Shown here: positions 44,583-55,405 of the stretch, one piece after another
Position numbering within the stretch: position 1 is the stretch's first letter
Layout of the letters: each line of letters begins with the position of its first letter
From: Plotosus lineatus
Taxonomy: Eukaryota > Chordata > Actinopteri > Siluriformes > Plotosidae
Reading direction: 5' to 3'
DNA: 64,000 nucleotides
NCBI GenBank assembly: GCA_024760905.1
Contig: CM045735.1
Span: 12,013,249 to 12,077,248, forward strand
Notes under the pieces: generated by a model
The model's input: only the letters and a program-made list of their open reading frames with translations
The model's database searches: none
What the model was told of the DNA's origin: nothing
Made by a program: the position numbers and the translations under genes

Positions 44583-44894
44583 ACGGTTGGCGTGGTGCTA
44601 CAGTGGTTAGCATGTCCACCTCACAGCAAGAAGCTCCAGGATTCATGTACCAGAAATGGTGATGGTTGTTTTCAGTGGAGTTTGCACGTTTTCCACGTGT
44701 GCATATGCTAGTTTTGTCCGAGTAATCTAACTTTCTCCCACAGTCCAAAGACATGCACATTGCGCTTGTCCAAATTGCCCCAAGCTGTGAGTGTGAATCG
44801 GTGGGTGTGTGCTGGCTTTACAACGCACTATTAAGCCGTTCGGAGTTTAGCAGTAGGATTTAGCGATTCAGCAAATGAACAAGTGAATGAATCA

Positions 44895-44897
<3 letters not shown>
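44583..44897 (+). mobile_element. SINE-B, plus, diverged
   Basis: CTACAGTGGTTAGCATGTCC and CCTCACAGCAAGAAGC head, CCCACAGTCCAAAGACATGC body, tail ending AAATGAACAAGTGAATGAAT. A (ATT)n run follows at 44897-44942. Confidence 0.78.
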
Positions 44898-44942
<45 letters not shown>

Positions 44943-45044
44943 TTACCTTCATAAACACTTTCATTTATTTAGACTTTCCCATAGCTTAAGGCTGTAATCC
45001 CAGTGAGCCAGAGCATGATATTTAAATTGTTCAATATTTACATT

Positions 45045-45225
45045 TATGGCATGAGGCGGACCCCATTATCTCATGAAATTACATTCTCATCATATTTATA
45101 CAACTGAGCAGTTAAAGGTGATGGGTCTTGCTGAAGGGCCCAATACCGGCAGACTTTTGGTACTAGGGCTTGAATCTTCTAGCTTCTGATCATTAACCCA
45201 AAACCTTCAGCACTGAGCCACCATG
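45045..45225 (-). mobile_element. Fragment of same fish repeat as 9699-10200
   Basis: TTTACATTTATGGCATGAGG, then GTCTTGCTGAAGGGCCCAA and TACTAGGGCTTGAATC. Family recognised by motif order only. Confidence 0.5.
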
Positions 45226-45422
45226 AAGCCCAATAAGAATGTCACGATATGTTATTTTTTTCCCCCTAATAAATGAATGACTGTATGTTCCTTGTTGATG
45301 AGTGTGTTGCTAGCTAGCATTCTGACATTCAATTCGTTGCTTGTTAGGTTGTCCCTTAGGCAACATATTTAACATTGTTTTGACGGTGAAAGGGTAAATA
45401 ATGCATTGTCTGTTTATCACTT

Positions 45423-45424
<2 letters not shown>

Positions 45425-45502
<78 letters not shown>

Positions 45503-45530
45503 GGGGGTTAGTTTCCATACTGTGCAAATA

Positions 45531-45598
<68 letters not shown>
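45425..45598. repeat. (GT)n(GA)n ... (GT)n microsatellites
   Basis: GT run 45425-45480, GA run 45481-45503, then a second GT run 45533-45596. Confidence 0.95.
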
Positions 45599-45600
<2 letters not shown>

Positions 45601-45791
45601 GGTGCGTGAGACTAATTTTGTGATGACAAGTGAGAATGGTGATGTGTAATGATTTGCTGTGCCATCTACCAGACATGTAAAGAGACAGGTTCCCCATTTG
45701 GAATGTTTATTAGATTTATGCATCGGTGTGAAGCTTAACATAATACCCGTCAAATTCAGTTATCCCTGTGTTGGACTTTTATAATAAAATA

Positions 45792-46358
45792 CATTGGCGC
45801 CTCACCTTACGAAATTAATCCGTTCCAGAGCCTTTTTCATAACCTGGATTTTTCGTAAGTAGAACCGCATTTTACATGTAAAACGCGTGATTCGTTCCAA
45901 GGCCCCCCCAATACTACCCTTTAAAATTTATAAAAGCACACCTTTGAAGGTACTTACTTCGTATTTGACCATGTCTTCTTAGCAGAGTTATAATCTTACA
46001 AATGTTTATGCAAGGTTAAAAGTCTGAGCCAAAAAAAATAAAGTTGCAATGAGCACACTTGAAAAACTCATCAACAAGCTGCTGCTCAAGGGAGCTGCAT
46101 CATCCCTCCTAGCCAATGGGAGTCCAGCGGGGTGGAATGTTGGAAGATAGTCAGTGGGAGAGCAGCTCGTGCATTGTTTGAATGTTTGAATTGCGCATTT
46201 TAATATTTCTATGGTGCGTTTGAATGTTTGAATGGCGCGTTTGGCGCGTTTCATAAGGAGAACTTATTTCGTATACAGAGACAAAAAATTTTGGAAAATG
46301 TTTTTCGTAACCTGGATTTTATCATTTGCTGGGACTATCGTAAGGTGAGTTACCACTG
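45792..46358 (+). mobile_element. MITE-2, 567 bp
   Basis: TA at 45790-45791 and 46359-46360. Left end CATTGGCGCCTCACCTTACG, right end CGTAAGGTGAGTTACCACTG. Interior matches 5768-6497, including AAAACGCGTGATTCGTTCC and ATTTTGGAAAATGTTTTTCG. Confidence 0.9.
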
Positions 46359-46405
46359 TATATAGATTTTGTAGCGTATATATATGTACAATTCATGCTT
46401 TATTG

Positions 46406-46680
46406 TGTTCTAGGTGCACCCTGAACAGCTGGCCCGACCATTGCAGGCATTTCATTTTACGCAAACATTCACATTCGCATCCACACCTTGGGGCAATTTA
46501 GAACAGCCAATTAGCCTAATGTGCACGACTGTTGGAGGAAACCAGAATACCAAAGAAGAATCCATGCACGCATAATGAGAATATGCAAACTCCACACAGG
46601 AACAACTGAGCCCAGGACTTGAGCCCAGGAGCTTCTTGCTGTGAAGTTAACGTGCTAATCACTATTCTACCGTTCCACCC
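46406..46680 (-). mobile_element. SINE-B, minus, tail truncated
   Basis: GGTGCACCCTGAACAGCTGG, CAATTTAGAACAGCCAATTA, GGAGCTTCTTGCTGTGAAG, in SINE-B order. Confidence 0.75.
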
Positions 46681-47089
46681 CCATCATCTCCAGTGGACTT
46701 TTATTTATCGAATCCATTCAATAACACCAATTTAAAAAATTCTCAATTTTACACAGTAACGTACCACCACAAAGAGTAACAACCAAGAGTAAAAGCAACA
46801 TTATGACAAATAAAACTTTCCAAAACAATTGTTGGAGCTTTGTGGAGCCATGCGCACTACCACCACTAGTAGTTGTAAGAATAACACATAGACGGTATGA
46901 TGAACTGTTGCAGGCGCTTATTTCATTCTTATCCCCAATAGTCTCTGTGTTGAGATATTAATTTGAGGTTTTGGGCTCCTGTCTGAAATCACAACCAGCC
47001 ACCACCGCCTCTAACCAAACATACCAAATCTCTGGTGCACTGGAAATCCTTAGACAATCCTCACAAATAAATGCAAAGATAGACAGAGA

Positions 47090-47090
<1 letters not shown>
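46681..47090. other. Unique sequence
   Basis: No gene or repeat recognised. Confidence 0.5.
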
Positions 47091-47155
<65 letters not shown>

Positions 47156-47218
47156 ACGAGAGAGAGAGAGAGCACGATAGAGAGAGAGAGAAAGAGAGAG
47201 AGAGAGGGAGCGAGAGAG
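47091..47218. repeat. (GA)n microsatellite
   Basis: About 128 bp of GA with GAGCACGA, GAAAGA and GGGAGCGA interruptions. Confidence 0.95.
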
Positions 47219-47355
47219 AACTGTATGTGTGAATAAACTTATTGTCAGATTAATTTCAAATCACGACACAGCTAACAATGTGTTTTCACAATGTTGCTAC
47301 AACGCTGCACAAACGTTGTGACAATGTCATTTGTAGCCTCCAGAAAATGTTAAAA

Positions 47356-47740
47356 TTCATTCATCATTTGTTTTCTGTAACTACTTAATCCTAATTAGGG
47401 TTGCAGGGAGGCTGGCGCCCATCCCAGCCAACTCTGGGCAAGGGCAGCGTACTACCTGGACAGCTTGCCAGGCCATCGCATGGCGGAAACACGCTGACGG
47501 CTATGCAGCTACTCTTGTCGAAAGTCAATAATGATTCTCTAAGGATTCTCTGACATGAACCTCACGCCATAAACAGTAAGAGACATGGCCGGCCTTTGAT
47601 AACCCAGTTAGCTGCACCGGGGTGGGTTGGGGTGGAAAGTGGGGGTGGGGTCAGTGGCAACCTTGTGGTGAGTGGGGCTTGAACCCCCAACCTTTGGATC
47701 AGTGATCCAGCGCCCTATACCACTAAACCACTGCTGCCCA
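47356..47740 (-). mobile_element. SINE-A, Rex3-like tail, minus
   Basis: TTCATTCATCATTTGTTTTC tail, body, and head CCTTTGGATCAGTGATCC...CCACTGCTGCCC. A G-rich linker lies at 47619-47650. Confidence 0.85.
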
Positions 47741-47969
47741 TGTTGTTAAAATGCTACTGGAAATATTTGTAATGGATCATAGTTTCAAAAACCGTCATAA
47801 TATTCCAGCAACAATAATTGGCATAGACTGTGCATGTGTCCTTTTCAGTACCTGTGTGATTCATTGAAAAGGACACCCTAGAAGGTCCCATACTGGGGGC
47901 CTGGGTGCGTATGTGTGTGTGACATTTTGGCAACGTCAAAACAATGTTGTGTATAAAAGTCGTGTAGAT

Positions 47970-48349
47970 CAGGGGTCCCCAAGCACTGGTCCAATTGGTA
48001 CCGGGCCGCAGAAGAAATAATTAATTATTTCTGTTTTATTTATTATCTGAGTCTGAAAGATCTTTACTTTGAAAAGTATTTAATTTTGATAAATGACCGG
48101 ATTCTCTCGGTGACATGTCGGTCATTTGAGGGCTAAAATGTAACCCACAAGGGGACGGCACATGAACAGAGGCGAGTTGGACATGTTTCAAACAATAGCG
48201 GGGAGTTTGGGTGAGACTGAGCCTGAGCCTTCATTCTTCCCGCTGGTGCACCATCAGCTGTGTTTTTTTTTTTTTTTTTAGAAAAGTTCAAGCTCTACTT
48301 CCTAACCAACTTTATTTCAGCTGTTGAAAAATAACATTCATGGAGTGCT

Positions 48350-48410
<61 letters not shown>

Positions 48411-48535
48411 TTTTATATAAATACATTATATTTACAGTATAAACAATCTATGACTACCCACCCATTGCCCTGGGTCCGCGATAAAATTGTCAAGTGTTGA
48501 CCGGTTTGCGGTGATAAAAAGGTTGAGGACCCCTG
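47970..48535 (-). mobile_element. hAT MITE, 566 bp, same family as 16605-17431
   Basis: CAGGGGTCCCCAAGCACTGG left and AAGGTTGAGGACCCCTG right, with target duplications GTGTAGAT (47962-47969) and ATGTAGAT (48536-48543), 7 of 8. Opposite orientation to the 16.6-kb copy. A (TAA)n run occupies 48351-48410, the same interior position as the triplet run of the other copy. Confidence 0.88.
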
Positions 48536-48543
48536 ATGTAGAT

Positions 48544-49374
48544 AATAAACATTATGCACAACAGTGCCACAGTATTCAGATCATGTTTTGTGTTACTGAA
48601 CAAATTATGGGCTGTATGCAGTGCTGTAGTGGTGGGTACATGCCGGTACACGCCGTGTACCCACTTGTTTTAGTGGCTGAGTTGCGTGTACAGTACTGAC
48701 TTAATTTGCTCTACATTATAGTTGATCAACGTACATTTCCACGATAGTGTAAATAAAAAACGGAGATGAAGTGCGAAATAGTTTGAAAGCCAAAGGTTAT
48801 TTTAGTAAATCCAGTCATAAACATGATTCCATAAACACCACGAATCAGCCTTTTCGTATTATACCTCTGATTGGATACTGCTAGCTGAGCTCGAGATTTG
48901 TGTCCAATGAACTTCCGGCTTTCATTCGTTTTGCTATCATGCGTAAAACAAAGAAAGCCAAATGATCTCCCCCACAGGGCACACAGTCACTCGCCATGCC
49001 CGGGTTTACTCGTGTAAAGAGCGCAGAAAGCTTGCAAGCCGAGGCCAACAAAGTCCCCGGGAAGTAAGGCTAAGCTAGGCTGTGTTTATATTTGGTTCAC
49101 ACGGTCACACCCGCTGACAGACCTACATCCCAGAAAACTGTTATTTTAAAATCAAACAAGCATTTCTGTTAGTTTAGGCCCTGTTTGTCCTTGTTGACAG
49201 GTCTAAATGGTTAATCCAAGCTAACGTTACTAAAAGATACTAACAGATTTTATGCCTATCCATATTGAACAAGTACTTTCTTATATATCGTCATTTAATA
49301 AGTCACCATTAGTCAATCAAGGAATGAATAATTCTAATTAAAACACTTCTTTATAATTATAATTTTAAGCCTAG
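48544..49374. other. Unclassified sequence, partly GC-richer
   Basis: Around 48950-49070 a plus frame reads MRKTKKAK, stop, SPPQGTQSLAMPGFTRVKSA and continues to VPGK, followed by a GTAAGG donor-like site. This could be an exon-like piece of a DNA-transposon gene, but nothing downstream supports it. Confidence 0.35.
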
Positions 49375-49920
49375 GGGGCGATGAACTCGCTGGACAGGAC
49401 CGTGTGGCGGTCGAGAGATCTGAGCAGGCGGACGAAAGCCCAAGTCTTCGCTCCTTTGTGCACCCTGTCTTGCTCTACTTGAGTGAGACATGGACGCTCA
49501 CGGTTGAGCTTGGACAACGACTGGACTCCTTCGTTACGACTTCCCTTCGCCGCATCTTCGGATACCGCTGACGGGACTTTGTTACCAACCGGAAGGTGCT
49601 CGGAGATGCAGGGATGGTAAGAGTAACCTGCGTGATCCGCGACCGTCAGCCGCGCTACTATGGGCACTTGGTGCGTTTCCCGCCTTTGGACCCAGCACAC
49701 TGGATCCTGACCGTTCTGGATCGTAGGGGCTGGAGCCGATCACGGGGACCGCCGCGTGCGACGTGGTTGTCGCAGCTGAGGGCTGCCCTGCCAGGGAGTA
49801 TGGGCCCTGTGCAGGTCTGGTCGATCATCAGGAGACGGCCGGATGAGTGGAGGCAGCTGTTGGACGCAGCAAAGTGCCGTCCCGGCGCGTGCCCTCATAA
49901 GTGACCTGACCTGACCGTTA
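49375..49920 (+). pseudogene. LINE reverse-transcriptase C-terminal fragment (third lineage)
   Basis: Plus strand, after frame breaks: LLYLSETWTLTVELGQRLDS, SLRRIFGYR and then 49596-49904 with RDRQPRYYGHLVRFPPLDPA, GPPRATWLSQLRAALPG and VWSIIRRRPDEWRQL. The GCETWTL-like and RxYGHLVRFP segments are typical of the end of LINE ORF2. It ends in GACCTGACCTGACC at 49904-49916. Much GC-richer than its surroundings. Confidence 0.75.
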
Positions 49921-49974
49921 TAATTAGATATGTATTTGGAACATTGGAAATGGCCTAATGTCTTGCAGTGTTTT

Positions 49975-50225
49975 TTTTTTTCTTTTCTTTTCAGCTTTTT
50001 CCCATTCACAAGAGTCGCCACAGCGAATCATCTGATTTGCACGTTTTGATTTGTCATGGGTTTTTACGTCAGGTGCCCTTCCTGTCACAAACCTTTAGCA
50101 AGAGACAGAAACACGCTGACGGCTTCGCAGCTACTCTTGTCGAAAGTCAGCAATGGTTCTTTTACATGAAGCTCTCACCACAGACAGTGACAGACTTGGC
50201 TCGCCTTTGATAACCCAGTTGTCAT
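49975..50225 (-). mobile_element. SINE-A with RTE-type tail, minus, head missing
   Basis: GTCGCCACAGCGAATCATCTG, CAGGTGCCCTTCCTGTCAC and CAAGAGACAGAAACACGCTG, then the body to CTTTGATAACCCAGTTG. Confidence 0.8.
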
Positions 50226-50800
50226 TTGTGGTTTGCATATTGTACTTCTAATGCATGTACCAAGTAACTTGTGTGTGTTTTTTATGCGATTTTTGATAAT
50301 TGTTAGATAAAATACATATAACATACTCATTATAGATTTCAACACGAACATTTTAACAATAAAATGTCTATATTTAAATGCGACAAAATGGTAGCCGGGT
50401 GCATTTAAGTCAGGATTTTTATAACGACACCGCCACAGGTCCATGATGGCTGCTTTAATATGACATGCCTGTCTTCCCCTTATATCTCATTAAAATGCAG
50501 AAGTGGAATGTTTGCCAACGGGTCTTTTATTCTTGGTATACAGTGATTCAGAATTTTGGTTATTTTACTCTTGATTATCTCTTGTAATATTGCACTATTT
50601 ATTCATTAAAATCAAACTGTTTTCCCAGGAAGCAGTGCAGACTGCATGGAAGCATTTTTGAAGCCCCCAATACAAAGCCATCAATAATTAAAGCCCATGT
50701 GTTTATTGGTGTCTGTGAGGTGTTTGTGTACTTGTTGGTTTAATTGGGGGGGGAGTCCTCACTGGACAACAAGCTTTTAATGTATTATTTTGAGCACATA
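50226..50800. other. Unique sequence
   Basis: No feature recognised. Confidence 0.5.
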
Positions 50801-50804
50801 GACA

Positions 50805-51712
50805 GAAGAGTTCAAGGTGGAGGTGGGACTGCATCAAGGGTCAGCTCTCAGCCCCTTCTTGTTTGCTATGGTGATGGACAGGCTAACAGACGAGGTTAGA
50901 CAAGAATCTCCATGGACTATGATGTTTGCGGAAGACATCGTGATCTGTAGTGAGAGCAGAGACCAAGTGGAGGAAAATCTAGAGAGGTGGAGGTATGCCC
51001 TGGAAAGGAGGGGATTGAAGGTTAGTCTTAGTAAGACAGAATACATGTGTGTGAACGACAAGGACCCAAGAGGAACTTTGAGGTTACAGGGGGCAGAGAT
51101 AAAGAAGGTGGAGGATTTTAAGTACTTAGGCTCAACAATCCAGAGCAATGGAGAGTGTGGAAAAGAGGTGAAGAAGCGTGTGCAGGCAGGTTGGAATGGA
51201 TGGAGAAAAGTGTCCGGTGTGATCTGTGATAGGAGACTATCGGCAAGAATGAAGGGAAAAGTGTACAAGACGGTGATGAGGCCAGCGATGTTGTATGGGT
51301 TAGAGACAGTGGCCCTGGGGAAAAGACAGGAGTCAGAGTTGGAGGGAGCAGAGATGAAAATGTTGAGGTTCTCTTTGGGAGTAACGAGGATGGATAGGAT
51401 CAGAAATGAGTACATTAGAGGGACAGCACATGTTAGATGTTTTGGAGACAAAGTCAGAGAGGCTAGATTGAGATGGTTTGGACATGTACAGAGGAGGGAT
51501 AGTGAGTATATTGGTCGTAGGATGCTGAGGTTGGAACTACCAGGCAAAAGGCCCAGAGGAAGACCAAAGAGAAGATTTATGGATGCGGTGAAGGCGGACA
51601 TGAAGGTCGTTGGAGTAAGAGTAGAAGATGCAGAGGATAGGGAGAGATGGAGGCAGATCATTTGCTGTGGCGACCCCTGAAGGGAACAGCCGAAAGGAAA
51701 AGAAGAAGAGGC
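50805..51712 (+). mobile_element. RTE-type LINE, 5'-truncated
   Basis: Begins mid reverse transcriptase and runs to the 3' end CGACCCCTGAAGGGAACAGC, CGAAAGGAAAAGAAGAAG. The 3' end matches SINE-A's RTE-type tail. The body is an open frame of 287 residues. Confidence 0.85.
50817..51680 (+). pseudogene. RTE-type reverse transcriptase C-terminal half, altered active site
   Basis: An uninterrupted 287-residue frame. Motif B is GLHQGSALSPFLFAMVMDRL at the start. The active-site motif reads MMFAEDIVICS where the family has FADD, so the first of the two catalytic Asp is Glu. Then KTEYMCVN, FKYLGSTIQSNG, KVYKTVMRPAMLYGLETVAL, the RLRWFGHVQRRDSEYIGRRM C-terminal signature, and RGRPKRRFMDAVKADM to RWRQIICCGDP. 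The palm N-terminal half (motif A) and the endonuclease are absent through 5' truncation. The absence of stops suggests a recent insertion. Confidence 0.88.
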
Positions 51713-51720
51713 GACTCAAC

Positions 51721-52165
51721 AGCGAACGGGCGCCTTCAACTGCTCACATAAAATTGAATGAGATTCTATTTTAATAATCATCGGCCCAGCAGCTGCCCCT
51801 GCGAGATGTTTATGTGCAGCACTGTCCCCCAGGTCCAGGAACTACAGAACAAAAGAAGAAGCTACTTAGGCTTTCAATTAATCTTCCTAATTTCTATCAC
51901 TAGAGGCCACAGGTCTCTTGTTGGCCATAAACCATTCAAAGGATTAAAAGCTCACCCCTGAGCCCCAAACATACACACATTTTAAATTCGAACAAGAAAA
52001 GTATAATAGTCTTAATATTGTCGCTGTATATACAACCAGTCAGTCCTGGCGCAACAACCAATGAAACTATGAAGTATTTTCATGTTTTGTATGTTACTAC
52101 ACCTATTTGTGTTTAAATAGATATTTTATTTTCAATGGTATTCCTGTAAAACAATATTGCACCCC
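51721..52165. other. Unique sequence
   Basis: No feature recognised. Confidence 0.45.
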
Positions 52166-52349
52166 AAGATTTTGAATAGAAATGCTGGATCGATCCCCCT
52201 GCCTGACGTATATGTACATGTATATGTGTACATGATCTCAATAAATGCATATTCAATGCTATAAATGCTTATAATAACAATTAAACATTCAAAAATAATG
52301 CACAAGATGTAAATATAATATAAATATACACATATACATACATACAGAC

Positions 52350-53055
52350 GGGGCAGTGGTGGTATAGGTGCTGGATCACTGATCCTCAGGTTGGGGGGTT
52401 CAAGCCCCACTCACCACAGGTTGTCACTGCTCCCCCCCCCAGTGCAGCTAACTGGGTTATCAAAGGCCAGCCATGTCTCTCACTGTCTATGGTGTGAGGT
52501 TCATGTAAAAAAACATTTCTGACTTTTGACAAGAGTAGCTGCAAAGCCGTCAGTGTGTTTCCGCCCTGCGATGGCCTGGAGAGCTGTCCAGGGTGTACTC
52601 TGCACTCGCCTGGAGTCGGCTGGGATGGACGCCAGGCTCCCCGCGACTCTAATTAGGATTCATCATCATCATCTTCTTCCGCTTAGTTCAGGGTCGGGTC
52701 GCGGGGGCAGCAACCTCAGTTCTACTCCGAGCTCTCCCCGGATGGCGGAGCTTCTCACCTTATCTCTAAGGGAGAACCCCGCTATCCGGCGAAGGAAGCC
52801 CCCAAGATACTTAAACTCCTCCACTTGGGGCAGAACCTCATTCTCGACCCGGAGGGTGCATTCCACCATTGTCCGACTGAGAACCATGGCCTCGGACTTG
52901 GAGGTACTGATCTTCATCCCGGCTGCTTCGCACTCAGCTGCGAATCGCTCCAATGAGAGCTGGAGGGCCCGACTTGATGAAGCCAAGAGGACAACATCAT
53001 CCGCAAAAAGCAGAGATGATATCCGATGGCCAATTAGGCGAATTAGGATTAAGCA
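52350..53055 (+). mobile_element. SINE-A, Rex3-like tail, interrupted by Rex3-like LINE
   Basis: Head GGGGCAGTGGTGGTATAGG, B box GGTTCAAGCCCC, body and tail to CTCTAATTAGGATT, where a LINE fragment inserts. The tail resumes as AATTAGGATTAAGCAGTTA at 53041. Confidence 0.82.
52661..53040 (-). mobile_element. Rex3-like LINE 3' end, minus, with internal deletions
   Basis: Its (GAT)n-type tail lies at 52661-52674 as CATCATCATC on plus, and the target duplication AATTAGGATT flanks it. On minus the frame 52986-52669 reads ...MASSSRALQLSLERFAAECE, STSKSEAMVLSRTMVEC, EFKYLGGFLRR, then jumps to IAGFSLRDKVRSSAIRGEL and again to RLLPPRPDPEL. Compared with 54721-55242, the segments between these blocks are deleted. 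Confidence 0.82.
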
Positions 53056-53235
53056 GTTAAAGTTAGCACATCCGCCTCACAGCAAGAAGGCCCGGGTTCG
53101 ATTCCCGGCCTGGGCGTTTCTGTGTGGAGTTTGCATGTTCTCCCCGTGCTTGTGTGGGTTTCCTCCGGGTGCTCCGGTTTCCTTCCACAATCCAAAGACA
53201 TGCACTGTAGGTTAATTGGCCGTTCTAAATTAGGG
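53056..53235 (+). mobile_element. SINE-B 5' half
   Basis: TTAGCACATCCGCCTCACAG, a perfect B box GGTTCGATTCC, and the body to TAGGTTAATTGGCCG. The second half is replaced by an unrelated 3' end. Confidence 0.8.
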
Positions 53236-53360
53236 ACTACAGATGGAAACTAGCTATTAAGCTATAATCTGGTACAGTACATCTCTGTCTCTATGAGCTT
53301 AATGTTCCTGTACATTGTCCCTTAAATAAAAATAAATAAATAAAAAAAATAAAAAAAAAG
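53236..53360 (+). mobile_element. Possible LINE 3'-UTR fragment
   Basis: AGATGGAAACTAGCTATTAAGC ... TGTACATTGTCCC then TTAAATAAAAATAAATAAA. This looks like a LINE 3' terminus with a TAAA tail; lineage unknown. Confidence 0.4.
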
Positions 53361-53702
53361 GCAGTGATGGTCTAGTGGTATAAGGCGCTGGATCGCTGAT
53401 CCAAAGGTTGGGGGTTCGAGTCCCACTCTCCACAAGGTTGTAACTGTCCTCCCAGTGCAGCTAACTGGGTTATCAAAGGCCGGCCATGTCTCTCAATGTC
53501 TATGGTGCGAGGCATGTAAAAGAACCATTGCTGACTTTCGACAAGAGTAGCTGCAAAGCCGTCAGCGTGTTTCCGCTCTGCGATGGCCTGGCGAGCTGTC
53601 CAGGGTGTACTCTGCCCTCGCCCTGAGTTGGCTGGGATGGGCACCAGCCTCCCCGTGACCCTAATTAGGATGATGCAGTTACAGAAAATGATGATGAATG
53701 AA
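53361..53702 (+). mobile_element. SINE-A, Rex3-like tail
   Basis: GGCAGTGATGGTCTAGTGG head, perfect B box GGTTCGAGTCC, body, and tail ending GAAAATGATGATGAATGAAC. Little diverged from 947-1305 over head and body. Confidence 0.85.
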
Positions 53703-53960
53703 CAGTTAAAAAAAATGAACTGATGAACACATACAGACACGTGTGTGCACACACACACAGATGCGCACCTCACATAAAAATGTAGGTAGTTTTGTTGGGA
53801 GGTTTTGGGTTGGGTTTTTTTTTTTTTTTTGCATAATTGGCCTTGTTTTGCAGCATTTTCCTTAATTTCCTTATTTTTTATTTTTCGATTAATATTTTTG
53901 AAAACCCGCGATGCACTGACGCGCGGAAACTGAAGCACGAAGTAGCGAGGGATCACTGTA

Positions 53961-54412
53961 TGTCTTATACCATGGAACAAATCCATATCAGGACCTGATA
54001 CAGCCATCTGTCTGGCTGCTGGTTGAGTATCTCGCAAAAGTTTAAGAAACTGTCACATTGATGCGAAAATCATATCTAAAAAGGAATTAAAATGAAACAA
54101 ACAAACAAAAAAACCCAGCACACTCAAACATATACAAACACTTACAGGGTGGCGTGTCTGGTACACTGGGCAAAAATAAAAGAAATAAATAATCAGCAAA
54201 GGATGTTCTTCATAGTTGCAGTGGGGAAGCTTTTCACTGAGCGGCTCTAAACTCCTACTTCAATTGTCAATATCTCTGACAGAGGGATTTAGTGATCTAT
54301 GCAGCAGAGAGGAGGATAAACTTGGAGATGCCTCCTTTGGATTCTTTTTGTGGATGTGAACAGAACAGCAATCACAGGGGTGATGTGGCGAATAGTTCAG
54401 GAGAATCAGTCA
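53961..54412. other. Unique sequence
   Basis: No feature recognised. Confidence 0.5.
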
Positions 54413-54590
54413 TTCTTTCATTTTCTCAGCCGCTTAAATCTACTTAGGGTCGAGGGGATGGCTGCTGCCCATCACAGCTGTCTCTGAGCATGGGCACGGT
54501 ACAACCTGGACAGCTTGCCAGGCCACCGCAGGGCTAACACACACAAACATTCACCCTCGCACCTTAGGGCGATTTAGAACAGCCAAGGAG
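54413..54590 (-). mobile_element. SINE-B 3' part, minus
   Basis: TTTCATTTTCTCAGCCGCTT to GGGCGATTTAGAACAGCC; the head is missing. Confidence 0.7.
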
Positions 54591-54689
54591 AATCATGAGG
54601 AAGAAATTGTTATAACAGTGAAACTTATTGAAGTGAGATTGTGTGAGTTTGTGAGATGTTATAAGCATTATGCTATCGTAGCACATTAT

Positions 54690-55405
54690 TTGATCATTCA
54701 GCACATCCAAGTCCGAGGTCATGGTTCTTAGTCGGACAAAGGTGGAATGCACCCTCCGGGTAGGTAATGAGGTCTTGCCCCAAGTGGAGGAGTTTAAGTA
54801 TCTTGGGGTCTTGTTCATGAGTGATGGAAGGATAGAGCGGGAGATCAACAGATGGATCGCTGCAGCCTCTGCTGTAAAGCGGAGCCTGTACCGGTGGGTC
54901 ATGGTGAAGAAGGAGCTGAGCCGCAAGACAAAGCTCTCAATTCACCACTCGAGCTACGTTCCAACCCTCACCTATGGTCACAAGCTTTGGGTATTGATCG
55001 AAAGAACAAGATTGCGGATACAAGCGGCTGAAATGAGCTTCCTTTATCGGGTGGCGGTGCTCTCCTTTAGAGATAAGGTGAGAAGCTCTACCCTCCGGAG
55101 AGAGCTCAGAGTTGATCTGCTGCTCCTCCTCATTGAGAGGGGCCAGTTGAGGTGGCTCGGGCATCTGGTCAGAATGCCTCCCGAACACCTCCTTAGTGTG
55201 GTGTTTCGGGCATGTCCAACCGGGAAGAGACCCCGGGGTTGACCTAGAACTGGAGGGACTATGTCTCTTGACTTGTCTGGGAACTCCTTGATGCCCCCCT
55301 GGAAGAAGTGTCTGGGGATAGTGACGTCCGGACCTCTTTGCTTAGGTTGCTGTCCCTGCGACCCGACCCCGGACAAAGCTGAAGAAGATGATAATGATGA
55401 TGACG
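54690..55405 (+). mobile_element. Rex3-like LINE, 5'-truncated, with GATG-type tail
   Basis: Coding relic followed by CTGCGACCCGACCCCGG, ACAAAGCTGAAGAAGATGATA and an ATGATGATGA tail. GATG-repeat 3' ends are typical of Rex3. Confidence 0.8.
54700..55385 (+). pseudogene. Rex3-like reverse transcriptase C-terminus
   Basis: Open frame 54721-55242: VLSRTKVECTLRVGNEVLPQ, EEFKYLGVLFMSDGRIEREI, AASAVKRSLYRWVMVKKELS, YVPTLTYGHKLW, RIQAAEMSFLYRVAVLSFRD, and LIERGQLRWLGHLVRMPPEH ending CPTGKRPRG-stop. The family continues here with RPRTRW..., which is beyond the stop in this copy. It lacks the catalytic palm and the endonuclease. Confidence 0.82.

Larger units (their letters stand above)
52170..53958 (-). 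mobile_element. MITE-1, minus, split by a 1.4-kb nest
   Basis: 52190-52349 (TGCCTGACGTATATGTACAT ... ACATACATACAGACG) and 53729-53958 (ACATACAGACACGTGTG ... GCACGAAGTAGCGAGGGATC) are consecutive parts of one copy. ACATACAGAC is duplicated at 52340-52349 and 53729-53738. TA closes the right end at 53959-53960; the left TIR is lost or diverged. Confidence 0.8.

Noticed and set aside
48950..49080. Exon-like segment with a GTAAGG donor
   Set aside because: Contains an in-frame stop, has no partner exon, and no clear homology. Kept only as a note in the region entry.
50834..51661. 275-residue minus-strand frame
   Set aside because: Antisense shadow of the RTE reverse transcriptase on plus; no motif of its own.
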